Source of the DNA: Scolanthus callimorphus
Lineage: Eukaryota; Cnidaria; Anthozoa; Actiniaria; Edwardsiidae
Reading direction: 5' to 3'
Assembly: GCA_033964015.1 (NCBI GenBank)
Contig: CM066912.1
Location: forward strand, 16,899,399 to 16,963,398
DNA length: 64,000 bases
This document shows, piece by piece, positions 21,421 through 32,100 of the stretch (the first letter of the stretch is position 1; each line of letters begins with the position of its first letter). A program made the position numbers and the translations under genes. The notes below the pieces were generated by a model, which saw only the letters and a list, made by a program, of their open reading frames with translations, had not been told where the DNA came from and searched no databases.

Positions 21421-22520
21421 CAAAACTCCAAGCTATTGCAAAAACCCTTCTGATGCAATATCACATTGGCGCAACTATCTCTCTGTGGGACGAGGACTAA
21501 ATCGAGACTAAATACATTTGTATAACTATGACAAAGGCCCAATAGACTTTGTGATATAAATTACAGCGAGCTACCTAAGACGCCATGGTCAGGGTAACAA
21601 TCAATTAACGTCGACTTCAACAACGAAAGAGACGGAATAAAAAACAAATACCATGCATGCGAATAGAATCGATCGTAATATCTAACCTTTCCAAACTTTA
21701 AACTGTATCCACTTTGACATACATTTTCACCAGAGCAAATTAAGTCTGATATCAACATATGCAATTGGCACACTAAACGACTTGAGCAGCTTTCAAAAGT
21801 TTGACAACCAAACAATCCGTATCAGTGTAAAAAAAAGCGGGAAAAAACAGGTATAATCAAAAAACTACCAGAGGCTCTGAGCATAGACCATCCCGGCACC
21901 CACGCAAAGTGGATTGAACTTTTGCTATTTAGGAATATAACACGGCAAGCAGTAAACGGAAAAATAAATCATTCAAACAAAATATTATCTCTAACGAATG
22001 CTAGTTCGGGTTAAGTAGTTAGATTGTCGACAAATCTCAATTAGCATGAACACTCTGGTCACTAGTAAAACGCTTTCTAAATGAAGACTCTACTTCAACA
22101 AATTCACGCACCGATACGCACCGATTTCTAAACAACTAAGAGTAACGTCACCTGACACGAGGAAGATTTAAAGTACTGCGATTGCTTGTCTTGGCTGACG
22201 GAACGGTACTACTTGTTGTCCAGGCCTGGGACTGAAGTAACAATGTGTGGATTCCTCCAAAATGTGCTGACTTGTTACAGAAGTGGCACCAACTCGGTCA
22301 GTTAAAAGGAAAAAGAGAAAGCATTAGCAGAATTCTTATCAAATGCAAAATTGATTCTTGAAACCACAATTCCTGAAACTCTGTGGTTTTCAAGTCTGGA
22401 GATTTAAACTTTATGCCAGGGCCATCTCCTCTGACTCAAAATCCGAGCAGCGCGTGTTTGGTAATAATACACTTTAGAAGCAGCTATAAGCTTCATAATT
22501 AATACGCATTTTCTTACCGT
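21421..22520. other. non-coding stretch
   Basis: No protein similarity or clear repeat was found. AT-rich with scattered short frames. Confidence 0.4.
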
Positions 22521-22525
22521 TCTAT

Positions 22526-23905
22526 ATGGACTCTTCAAGAAGAGCCCGCAGGACCAAAAAGCTTAGCATCAATGGAACCAGCAGCAGAAGCAGAGATCCA
22601 AGCTGAAGGAGGGAACTCAGATTGCCAGAAAAAAGTAGATGTAGAAACTAATCTCGAAGCATTTTCGCTATCCGTTGGAGAAGATTCAATTTGGTCACAA
22701 TAAAACATCTCGTTTTGCTGTTCAACAAGCGAGAGAAAGCTCGCTAATTTAAACAATGTATATATAGTCGAAATGAACAACGAAGGCAATCCATAATAGG
22801 AAATCTATTGTCCAATGACAATAGAAGGTATGCTACGGAACCGCAATGAAAATGTATTTTCCGCTGGTATTTCAGATACAATAGTCGTTAGCTCCTTTTG
22901 TTCTCAGAGTACTTAAAGCCTTGCGTTAGAATTTCAGATCACTTCACGCTCATTTACCAACATGTTAGTATTCAGTGGAAATTTCTTCAGCAGTCTAGTT
23001 TGGAGTTTTGACTTATGATCGATTGTGAAACTGCAAATAATTAGGATAATCATAAAACACTAGAAAGGAAGGAAAGCTGGGCTTTTAGGTGCTTTACAAA
23101 TGTTTTTGGTGGAAAGAATGTTTGACAAATGTTTAAATCATACCTCAACGACAAACCTGAAGTGAAAAGCAAGGACAGAGTTCAAGTTGGAGCTATATAA
23201 ACAAGTTACCGAGTAACTCTGATAAACAGTTTGAGCACAATACTGAGGTTGTTTAATACAGAAGGCGAATGCTGGCAAAAAGAAGGATTTGGTTGACAAC
23301 TTGTAAACCTGATGATCATGGCAAGAAAAAGATTAAGAAATGTCTGGATCTTATTCGCATTGCTGATCGGAGTGATGACTGGTGGAAAGTCGTCGACGAG
23401 TAAGGATCAGAAGGAGAGAAAAATCTTAGAAAGGCGGCTAAAGAGAAGGCATCAAATAAACAATAACGGACAAAGAAAAGTGGCCGAGGGATCGAAGAGG
23501 TTTAGACAGCGCGATCTATCTCAATACTGATCAGAGTCTTTTTCGCGGTAAGCTGTTTCTCGCCTTTGTTTTTCCCTACACGATTGATTTGTACTTTGTT
23601 TTTTCATTGGTTGGTTCTGAGCGTAAACCAACAGCGCAGAAATATTGAATTTACGAACTTCATTATTTTTCTTTTTTTTTTGCCTGATACTGCTTTCTTG
23701 TTTTTTGATAGGTTTTAGAGATTCTGGGCGAAAGACTAGATTCCCGGTTCTGCGTCCCAGTCCTCACTCTACAGGTCAAGTGTCTACTATAAGGGATTCT
23801 TTTCCAACTCGCCACCTGTACCAATCAACTGCTCCATATAAACACTGTGAGCTGATTAAGGATGATATCGAAGAAATTAAACAAGTACTTTGTATCGAAT
23901 AGAAA
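22526..23905 (+). pseudogene. DIRS-like Gag (ORF1) remnant
   Basis: An acidic, coding-like piece (GPKSLASMEPAAEAEIQAEG, 22550-22610) precedes the 157-bp repeat and may be the Gag N-terminus; that part is weak. The convincing part is at 23227-23525: NKQFEHNTEVV, then KKKIKKCLDLIRIADRSDD and WWKVVDEY. This corresponds to the conserved C-terminal half of DIRS Gag, which normally reads LIRLADRS followed by an acidic and then a basic segment; here the basic part (KILERRLKRRHQ) is in a different frame. A final arginine/proline-rich piece (23720-23905) ends just before RT. At least three frame changes. Confidence 0.55.
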
Positions 23906-23939
23906 TTTCGAAGCAGAATTGAGCCTTTCAGAAGTTTTG

Positions 23940-25450
23940 GCATAATCAAGTCAAGGACGTTCTCCGCAGAAATGCTGAGTATTGGAAAATAATTGGTTCA
24001 TCTCAGTTCATCTTAAGTGTTTATTCAACATGGTACAGATTACCATTAAGCTCTTATCCGGAACATATATTATTGGTTAACACCAAATCTGTCACTAAGC
24101 AGGCTGAATTATTGTTTGATTTTGTTAATGAGTTATCAATTCGTTTTTTGTTAGCGCCTAAGCAAATGGCAAAAAGAGACTGATTCTAGAGTTAAGGCAC
24201 ATTATAAGAGTCTCGAGAAGTGTCAAGTATGATAATTGAATAACTGCAATCAACTATTTTTGTTAGGTTCACATATAGCTACCACCTCATTGACATTTAA
24301 CATTACATGAACATCAACAGTTTCTTGGCGTTGCTTAGACATGTTTACGAGACCGGAACCACTAGTATTATGTCTTCTTGGTGCTGCATGCCCGCCTTAT
24401 ATAAGTATATGTTTACTAGTCGTTTAAACATTCGTGGCATTAGCATTTGATGGTTGGGGTATTGCCAAAGGCTATGGTTAGTGTTGCGAAGAAGCTGATA
24501 TTGTTCGTACTGACGTGCTACTGGTTTTGTCAATGACGAGGAGTCTTTGTGGGACCCTATCCAGTATAATGTATGGTTGGTATTGTTCTGAAATAACTTG
24601 AACGGTGCAATTAGTATCTTTAAAATACCCTTAATTAACGCAGGGTTAGATTAGTGAATATCCTGCATAACAGTGCGCATATTGGCTTCATTTACGAGGC
24701 ATATTATTTCTTTGAGTGCAGTTACAGGCGATGTATCATGACCAGGTACTGCGTTATGACCTCACTTACCGCTCAACACTGGGATTCTATCGTTTGAATG
24801 GATCAGCATTTTTTTTAGATGAGCTCTAATTTTGGACAACAATATCGTCCTTGTTAGATCCAAATACTGTTTTTTTTTTTTGCATGAGAAGCCTAGTAGA
24901 TTTGTTTTCCCTGACGTTAGCGACACAGAGTGAGTTTTAGTTTTTTAATTTTAATGAAAACATATTTTGCCATAGGCAGTGGGATATTGATTGATGAGAG
25001 TCTCAGGAGTTCGACTTGGAGAGACCTTGTGACCATTATTTCTTTGCGGCCATTTTCCAAAATAATGTACAACATCTGAGTCGTTTGGTATACTGACTAC
25101 CAAGCAGTATCACGTTTGTTCAGGTCGGAAGTATGAAGCTTGAGTTACATAGCAAGGCTATTGATATTTTCAGTTTTTGTCTCGATCATTCTTCTGGATA
25201 CCTAGCAGCCTTGACCAGAAAGCAGATGCTAATAGCCGTTAAATCGATTACGATGATTGGCCGATTTTGGATTCATTTTTTAAAGAAATTGAGGATTTAT
25301 GGGGACCACATAGCGTGGATTGCTTCGCAAACTACGATAAAAATGAGACGCCTAAAATTATATTCACATTTTTTGGAAACCTAACCCTATAAGCAGGACT
25401 GGACTGTTTTTACCCAAGATCTTGAGTGCGATAATTGCCTTCTAGATCCC
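23940..25450 (+). pseudogene. DIRS-like reverse transcriptase and RNase H remnant
   Basis: The RT of this group begins with a conserved block found here as NAEYWKIIGSSQFIL and YRLPLSSYP (23970-24060). The catalytic palm between about 24190 and 24530 is unrecognisable. After it come EESLWDPIQYNVWL (24537), SFTRHIISLSAVTGDVS (about 24690), SGILIDESLRSSTWRDL (about 24980), VVWYTDYQAVSRLF (25080, RNase H with its catalytic aspartate), KAIDIFSFCLDHS, WIPSSLDQKADANSR, DYDDWPILD and DLWGPHSVDCFANY (25290). The last three are diagnostic of DIRS/Ngaro RNase H and its C-terminal extension. Internal stops occur throughout. Confidence 0.8.
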
Positions 25451-25506
25451 CCTGTTGTTATCAGGCCTGTAGCCAGAAAAACATCGTTACTGAGGCAGAG
25501 TGAGCC

Positions 25507-25533
25507 AGATCCCCCCCCCCCCCAAAAAAAAAA

Positions 25534-25565
<32 letters not shown>
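25507..25565 (+). repeat. compound microsatellite C-run, A-run, (AAT)n
   Basis: Eleven or so C, then about a dozen A, then some ten AAT units, sitting inside the post-RNase-H part of the DIRS-like element. Confidence 0.9.
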
Positions 25566-25567
<2 letters not shown>

Positions 25568-25995
25568 AATCGTTATACATTGTTCTTCAAATTATGAAGC
25601 AGGAAGTTAAACTGTAGTTTATCGTTAAAAATTTGTTCTTTTTTACTGAGGCGAGTGCCTCAATCACCTCATGCTGGTTACGAACCTGGTTATTGTTCCT
25701 AGAGTGCTGAGATATGTTAATTCAGAAATGTTGTGGTACGCTGGTCGTACTTCTGTGACCTTCAGCACCATTTTAGCCCCTGTTAACATATACATTTGGA
25801 AAATTGTTTTGGGTCATATTATTCGTCCTGCTAAGGGGTCTATAGAGCAAGGCAGAAATCCCAACAGTCTCCTCGGCTAAAAGAGATTCTATGGCTACAT
25901 TCTGGTGGTTAGATTGCAATTTTTTTAGTGTATCTAGGGTCTGTCAATTTCTTGCTCCTTATAAGCTTCATGTTCAGTGGCGGAGTACCTCTATC

Positions 25996-26385
25996 GGATG
26001 TAGTTTGGCCGCGGGGCCTTCAAGGACACACCTATAGTGCCGCGGGGCCCAGGTGTAAGGAATACCAAACTAAATGATTTAGGCCGCGGGGCCTCAAGTA
26101 TCACACCTATAGTGCCGCGGGGCCCAGGTGTAAGGAATACCGTAAGTGATGTAGGCCGTGGGGCCTTAACGTATCACACCTATAGTGCAGCGGGGCCTAG
26201 GTGCAAGGAATACCATAAGTGATGTAGGCCGTGGGGCCTTAACGTATCACACCTATAGTGCAGCGGGGCCTAGGTGCAAGGAATATTAAAAACAATTTAG
26301 GTCTCGAGGCCTTAAGTATCACACCTACAGCGCCGCGGGGTCCAGGTGTAAGGAATATCGACAAGTGATGTAGGCCCAGGTGTAA
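25996..26385 (+). repeat. 73-bp minisatellite, about five units
   Basis: Unit marks GGCCGCGGGGCC or variants are at 26008, 26082, 26153, 26227, 26300 and 26373, giving steps of 74, 71, 74, 73 and 73 bp. Each unit holds a GC-rich palindromic patch (GCCGCGGGGCC), TATCACACCTATAGTGC and AGGTGTAAGGAATA. GC content is far above the AT-rich surroundings. Units 3 and 4 are almost identical, suggesting recent expansion. Confidence 0.9.
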
Positions 26386-26850
26386 TGATTGTTTTTCGTA
26401 TGAACTCTTATTACACGAGTGCAATAAGATTAAGGATACGCTACAAAGCTTGATAGCTTTTGTTTTGAGAGCAAGGTCAAAGGAGAGTTTTTTATTTGGC
26501 TTACTCATTGTTCATGTACTTTTGTTCTTATTAGGGTGTACACATCATGGAATAACCAGCTAAAGTCAGTTCTTGTTGAGTAATCATTTTCAGTTCCAGT
26601 TCTAGCAGGCTATATGCACGTGGTTCACAAGAAGCACAAACCTCCGTCGACTGTTGCAGTATTGCACTTGGCGCTCATGTGGGTCCTGTACCAGGATGGC
26701 TTTCAAACCCATCAGATGACGATGTTTGAGAAGATGCTATTAGAATGCGAAGAGGTCAAGATAAAGCCTTGTCATAAGAAAAAGCCTGTCTCGCTACCAT
26801 TTAGAATATACACTGTAGTAGATAAAACTCGCTCCGCCTTGTGTAATTAG
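26386..26850 (+). pseudogene. tyrosine recombinase N-terminal remnant
   Basis: After the minisatellite, frames resume with NDCFSYELLLHECNKIKDTL and then VVHKKHKPPSTVAVLHLAL and MLLECEEVKIKPCHKKKPVS (26614-26790). This resembles the SAM-like N-terminal domain of DIRS/Ngaro recombinases, whose last helix is usually followed by a KKxP motif, as here. The catalytic domain with its R-H-R-Y residues is missing. The assignment rests on position after RNase H plus this weak similarity. Confidence 0.45.
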
Positions 26851-27099
26851 AAAAGATAAACATTTAGTAGGAAAAAATTAACATTTCGTTTCGTAGTATT
26901 TTATCAATTTTCATAGATTTCCTTTTTAGGATATTAGCCTTGCTGTTTATTTTGGCTAAAGTATATGTATTTTGTGTTAATGCGCGATTTTTTTTCACTT
27001 GTTGATTTAACAGTATACGAAACGCTAAATACCGTATGACCAAATTTTGATATTTATTTATTTTTGAAATTTAGAAAAAAAAAACTTTTCTTATATTTA

Positions 27100-27258
27100 G
27101 GATTAAAACTCTAGCCCTCGGAGTTGTACACTGTTTTTTGGTGAGCAGGGCCGTTTCCCACTGGGTTTTTGTCCCAAAGAAGTGGGTTTTATCCCAGTGG
27201 GTTGTTCGCGCGCAGTGTACGGATGTATATGTATTTCTTAGTCATATGATTGTAAACG
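27100..27258 (+). repeat. dispersed repeat downstream of DIRS-like element
   Basis: Reverse complement of 9457-9609. Contains CCCACTGGG and CCCAGTGGG in a hairpin arrangement with GTGGGTTTTATCCC between. Confidence 0.75.
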
Positions 27259-27552
27259 GATATGAAGAAAATTTCAAGAATCATTGAGTTTTGTTATGAA
27301 TAATGCTATTTCTGAAAAGTTTCTTAAAAATACATGGCCGCTGGGAAATAGATCGGCTAGAAGGCAAGAAAAAATTGTTTGTTTGGATAATCATTTGATC
27401 GTTACTATAAATTTGTGAATCAAAGATTCCCAAGAAATTAGCGGTATGATTGTTCATTTTTCATCTGTAATTTAATCTAATATGCTATTATTCCTTATAA
27501 ATATTGTATTATATATATTATTATATACTTGTACCTAAAAAATCAATAAACT

Positions 27553-27606
27553 GTTGGTTCTGAGCGTAAACCAACCAATTGGTTGGTTCTGAGCGTAAAC
27601 CAACCT
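27553..27606 (+). repeat. two 28-bp palindromic units, third copy at 23609
   Basis: GGTTGGTT and AACCAACC arms around CTGAGCGTA occur twice in tandem here and once at 23609-23633, within the DIRS-like element. They may be recombination or structural motifs of that element. Confidence 0.7.
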
Positions 27607-27685
27607 ATACATATGTATTCCTGTTGTATCTGGGATTTAAGGGGTAAATAATTTATATTCGTTTGAACGAAGTGAATTAGAATAT

Positions 27686-27727
27686 AAACGCTTTCCTACT
27701 CACGTTGTTACGTAGGAAAGCATTATA
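27686..27727 (+). repeat. 42-bp hairpin repeat
   Basis: GCTTTCCTAC and GTAGGAAAGC arms around TCACGTTGTTAC. The same sequence is at 9809-9852. Confidence 0.8.
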
Positions 27728-27965
27728 ACCTTAACCACTTTCCATTTATCAGGAAAATTCCTGTTGTTATGGAAAGATTAATAATGTGAGTCAAAGAAGG
27801 CAGCACAACTGGAGAAGCGTCCTTTAGTAGCCTAGTCGGAATGCCATCCAGTCCTGCTGCCTTATGTAAGGATAATGATCTTATTATTTCAGATAATGAA
27901 TTACAGTTTGTTTCTTTAAGATAGAAATGAAAAGGTATTGGAGCCAGGCAGATCTCATTCAACAT
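27723..27965 (-). pseudogene. LINE reverse transcriptase finger fragment (reverse strand)
   Basis: From 27965 downward: SLHKAAGLDGIPTRLLKDAS, a classic RT finger motif of jockey/CR1 elements (KAxGxDGIP), then LTHIINLSITTGIFLINGKW. About 80 residues with no stop. It ends abruptly on the right where the BEL/Pao gag frame begins near 27970, so one element inserted next to or into the other. Confidence 0.85.
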
Positions 27966-27969
27966 CTGT

Positions 27970-29990
27970 TCCTATTCTTGAGCAAAAGGCTAAAACAGCA
28001 GTGAAAATGGCCCGCCTACAAACTAAGCTGTATCTGACAATGACCGAATGCGAAAAGAAAGAGGCTTTAAGGAAAACGATCGAGGATCTGAAACAATTCG
28101 AACTTACAAAGGAATGCGAAATAGCTCGCGCCGAACTGAATGCTATAATAGAAATAGAAGTATCTCTAATTTCCCGAGTTACCGGAGGAAAATTGTTCAG
28201 CAGCACGCTTGCTAGAGTACCTGGACATCCAAGCGCGCTCTGTGACACAATCCACCCACGCAGAATCAGAATTTCACGCTTTATCGAACCCATTAGTAGA
28301 TAATTCGCAGCTTGAGTCAAATACGCTTCCGGTCTCTAAGCTCGAAGGAAATCCTTTTCTACAATCAACACCGGCGCACCTTGAAATGTCCATCATCGAA
28401 TCACCGATAGAATTTAATGCATCCGCGCCGCCCCAGTCACTTATACCCGTCACGTCAGCTTCAATCACACAACCCAACACAGGGACCCCAAGGAGTAAAA
28501 ACGATCACAGCCCAGCTTTCAAATCCGAACTCCCTTTATCGAAAGTAAGCACGCCAGAACTCTCGCAAAATCACTCTGCGCCAGTCCCGCGCGTCGTCGA
28601 CCACAGGGTTACCGCACGTTGCATATAGTTCGAATTCCGTCACGGCGCCCATTGCAGCTATAAACAGTGTGAACAATACCTTCATGCCGCGTATCCGGTC
28701 CCTCGCATTTCATGGACCACAGGGTTCCCACCCAGTCAAAATGACTTTGACGCTTCTCACTCACGCACCCATATTCTCGCCAAAAGAAGCTCTAGTCCCG
28801 CTCCGTCCCAAGACCACAGGAATCCCGATCTACACCAATACTACGTCGGTTCCGGTCCTGCATCGCAAACCGCAAGAAACGGCATCAGAATATCTGCCCC
28901 CACCGAACGAAGACCCTTTGGCTCGGCTTGCAGATTTGTTGAGCGAGAGAAGAAAGCGAGAAGCCCTTCCGCTCCCAGAGCCAGACATCTTTCGTGGCGA
29001 CCTACTACACTACCCTAAATGGCTGAAGTCCTTCGAGACTATCGTCGAAGGACAAACGCATAGCTAACAAGAAGGTCTCTATTATCTCGAAAGATATACA
29101 GCTTGTGAACAGAAAGAAGCGATAAGTGGATACATCAACCAAGACAACAGTACGGTCTACCTCGAGGCGAAAGCCGTGCTGCATAACAGATACGGAAACG
29201 AGTTCTTGGTAGCAGATGCCTATCGCAAGAAGATTAACGAATGGCCAAAGATCCCTAACAACGACGGACCCGCCCTTCAAAGGTTTTCCGACTTTCTTAA
29301 TGAAGCCTCGTCGGCGATGAAACCTATCAAGTACCTTAACGTCCTCAACGATCCAGAAGAGAATCAGAAGATAATCAGCAAATTGCCGAGCTACCTGATA
29401 AACCGATGGGGAAGAGAAGTCGACACTTGGATATCAGGCGAGAAAGAGGAACATACAACATCTTTAAGTCAGAATAGGGAACCAGGCTACCCCCCGTTCT
29501 CACGATTCTGCAGCTTCCTGCAAAAAGAGGCACTTATATCTTGTAACCCAATATCGTCACATCCGTCACTCAGAAACACAGGAAAGAAACCTAGCGCCGA
29601 CGATACACGAAACAGGTCACACAACAGACCCGACCCTGTAAGAGTCGCGGGAGTACACCAAACTGGAGCAACGGAAAATCAAGAAAAAAAGGAAGAGGAA
29701 AAGCCTGATAAGAAAAGGGAGACTCCCCTCTCCTGCCCGAAGTGCAAAGGGAGTCACGCCCTGGAAACGTGTCCTACGTACCTAGAGTTCTCCGTTCAAC
29801 AACGCAAAGAGTTCGTCATCAAAGCGGAACGCTGTCTAGGCTGTCTAAGGTGGGGTCATAGGAACAATGCTTGTCAACGCAAGAAAACGTGCCAACAGTG
29901 CAAGGGACCACACCCTTCATCCCTACATGACGACAGCTATACTCCACGCAGAAGGGAAGAAAGACCCCAACAAGAAGCGAGCAATTCGTC
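27970..29990 (+). pseudogene. BEL/Pao Gag
   Basis: Structural protein of the particle. The first frame (to about 28210) has a basic/acidic helical segment (KAKTAVKMARLQTKL, LTKECEIARAELNAIIEIE) typical of the Gag N-terminus. A proline/serine-rich linker follows in two other frames (28209-28900). The capsid-like DUF1759 region starts at PLPEPDIFRGDLLHYPKWL (28968) and, after one TAA at 29065, continues QEGLYYLERYTACEQKEA to about 29450. Two zinc-knuckle-like clusters lie near 29735-29930 (CPKCKGSHALETC; CLGCLRWGHRNNAC; CQQCKGPHPSSLH). It joins protease in the same frame, as usual for this family. Confidence 0.85.
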
Positions 29991-32100
29991 AGTAACCCAT
30001 CGCATCGCATCGGGAGTACGAAGTTCATTTATAGTCCCGGTATGGGTCCATCATAGCTCTGACACAGATCGTAAGCTTTTGGGATATGCACTACTCGACG
30101 ATCAGTCGGACTCTTGCTTTGTAAAGGATAGCGTGCTAACGAGCCTTTCTGCCAGCGGACCAATGACCGACCTCAAGCTATGGACTGCCCTTGGCGAAGA
30201 CATTGTTAAGTGCAAGAAAGTAAGCGGACTAATCGTCCGCGGCCTCAAGGAAGACACCGAAATCGCCCTCCCAGGATCGTTCTCACGCGACGATATATCA
30301 GTACGAAGAACGCAGATACCGAGGCCGAATTGGCACGTGCGTGGCCTCACCTGGAGCAAATAGCTAGTGAATTGATGCCCCACCAAGAAGATATCGAAGT
30401 CGGATTGCTAATAGGAACCAATTGCGCACGCGCCATTAAACCGCGTGAGATCATACCAGGAAAGGAAGACGACCCCTACGGCCAAAGGACCTCCCTCGGG
30501 TGGGGTATTATTGGAAAGGTAGACGCATCGCAAGACGGCTACGGTACTTACAGCCATTCTATCACCACCTCATCCAGTGTCGATAATTCCAGCTGTCGCT
30601 TCGGTTTTCGGACGCAAGCCAAGGAGATAATATCACCAAGACAAGTGTCGAAGATGTTCAAACTCGAGTTCAATGAAAGAAATACATCTAACGCGAAGAG
30701 ATGGCAACGCGAGGACGGACATTATGAGATGCCACTCCCATTCAAAGAAACCACAATTACATTTCCCAACAACCACCAGGTTGCACTAAATCGAATAAGG
30801 TGCCTGAAAAGACGCTTCGAGAAGGACACCAAATACAGTCAAGATTACCAAGGATTCATGCGAGACATAATCGAAAAGGGCTACGCGGAAGACGTTCCCG
30901 ATAACGAATTGACAAAGGATGACGGGAAGTTGTGGTTTGTCCCACACCATGGGGTGTATTATCCCAAGAAGTCCAAGATAAGAGTAGTCTCCAACGTAAG
31001 TTCAGGATTCCAAGGAAGATCGCTAAACGGCAGCCTCCTTCAAGGTCCTGATATAACGAACAACTTGACTGGAGTCCTATGCCGTTTCAGAAAAGAAGGC
31101 ATCGCCCTCATGTGCGATATCGAAGGCATGTTCCACCAAGTGAAGGTGAGGGCCGACCATCGAGACTTCTTACGATTCCTATGGTGGGAGAACTCCGATC
31201 CCAAGGGCTAAATCAAACAGTATCGTATGACCGTATATCTGTTCGGGGCAACGTCCTCCCCAGCCCGTTCAAAATTAGCTCTTAAGAGAACAGTCGATGG
31301 TTACGCTGACGAATTCGGCCGAGATGCAGCGCAGTTTGTTCGCCAAGACTTCTACGTCGACGACGGTCTAACCTCTGTCGCCACGGTGCAAGAGGCTAAT
31401 GAGCTTGTAGCCCGAACGAAGGAAATGTGCCGAAAAAGTGGCTTTAAGCTACACAAGTTTATCAGCAAAGAGAGGGAGGTATTAGAATGCCTACCGATGA
31501 AAGAGCGTGCCAAGGACATACAAGACGTCGACCTGACAAGCGACACCCTGCCAATGGATAGAGCATTAGGGGTACAATGGTGCATAGAATCGGACAAACT
31601 CCAGTTCTGCGTCGAGCTTACCTTGACAAGACGAACCGTCCTATCCAGCGTTAGCTCCATATTCGACCCTTTGGGCGTGTTAGCACCGTTCAACCTGAAA
31701 AGTAAACAGATTCTACAGCAGCTATGTAAGGAAGGTGTTGGGTGGGACGAGAAGCTCTCGGACTCGGCTTGCGCAGAATGGGGGAAGTGGGTAGGCGACT
31801 TGCGGCATTTGAGCGAACTAAAGATTGCACGCTGCTACAAGCCCGTCGACTTCGGCGAGATCGAAACCGTCGAGCTCCACACTTTCTCCGACGCCAGTAA
31901 CGACGGCTACGGTGCGTGCTCTTACCTGAGAATGAAGAACATCCAAGGCAAATTCCACTGCAGTCTGGTGATGGCAAAGAGCAGAGTAACACCTATAAAA
32001 CCGATCAGTATACCACGGTTAGAGTTAGCAGGGGCTTTAGTAGCCGCTAATCTCAGCGCATTCCTCAAGAAGGAGCTCAAGTATGTCAACTTACCGTACA
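29990..32100 (+). pseudogene. BEL/Pao protease and reverse transcriptase
   Basis: Protease: YALLDDQSDSCFV near 30088, the active-site aspartate region of the DUF1758 aspartyl protease. After a frameshift at about 30315 comes ARAWPHLEQIASEL and DIEVGLLIGTNCARAI, the conserved protease-RT linker. RT: WFVPHHGVYYPKKSKIRVV (30940), then GRSLNGSLLQGPD, CDIEGMFHQV, one TAA stop at 31209, MTVYLFGATSSP and the intact catalytic box FYVDDGLTS (near 31350). RNase H starts with HTFSDASNDGYGACSYLR at about 31880. The GATSSP and YVDD boxes are diagnostic of BEL/Pao. Confidence 0.9.

Larger units (their letters stand above)
22526..27258 (+). mobile_element. DIRS-like tyrosine-recombinase retrotransposon, decayed
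   Basis: The order gag, RT, RNase H, recombinase on one strand, together with RT and post-RNase-H signatures specific to the DIRS/Ngaro group, identifies the element; no aspartic protease or integrase is present. It is riddled with stops and has gained low-complexity insertions (a C/A/AAT tract at 25510-25565 and a 73-bp minisatellite at 25996-26385). Flanking repeat 27100-27258 has an inverted partner at 9457-9609 and may be an end of the element. I could not define true termini. The left end is uncertain because the 157-bp module at 22694-22852 also occurs at 9656-9810. Confidence 0.75.

Noticed and set aside
26037..26222. Repetitive-peptide ORF
   Set aside because: The frame is a consequence of a minisatellite with units of 71-74 bp; the frame is not maintained across the array.
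25996..26385. CRISPR-like array
   Set aside because: Units are contiguous with no unique spacers, and the context is eukaryotic retroelement DNA.
9457..27258. The inverted pair 9457-9609 / 27100-27258 as terminal repeats of one 18-kb element
   Set aside because: The interval contains a complete CR1-like LINE, satellite arrays and an independent minisatellite; separate copies of a dispersed repeat explain the pair more simply.
31352..31992. Reverse-strand ORFs of 100-113 codons within the BEL/Pao RT region
   Set aside because: Shadows of the GC-rich forward pol frame, which carries the recognisable catalytic motifs.
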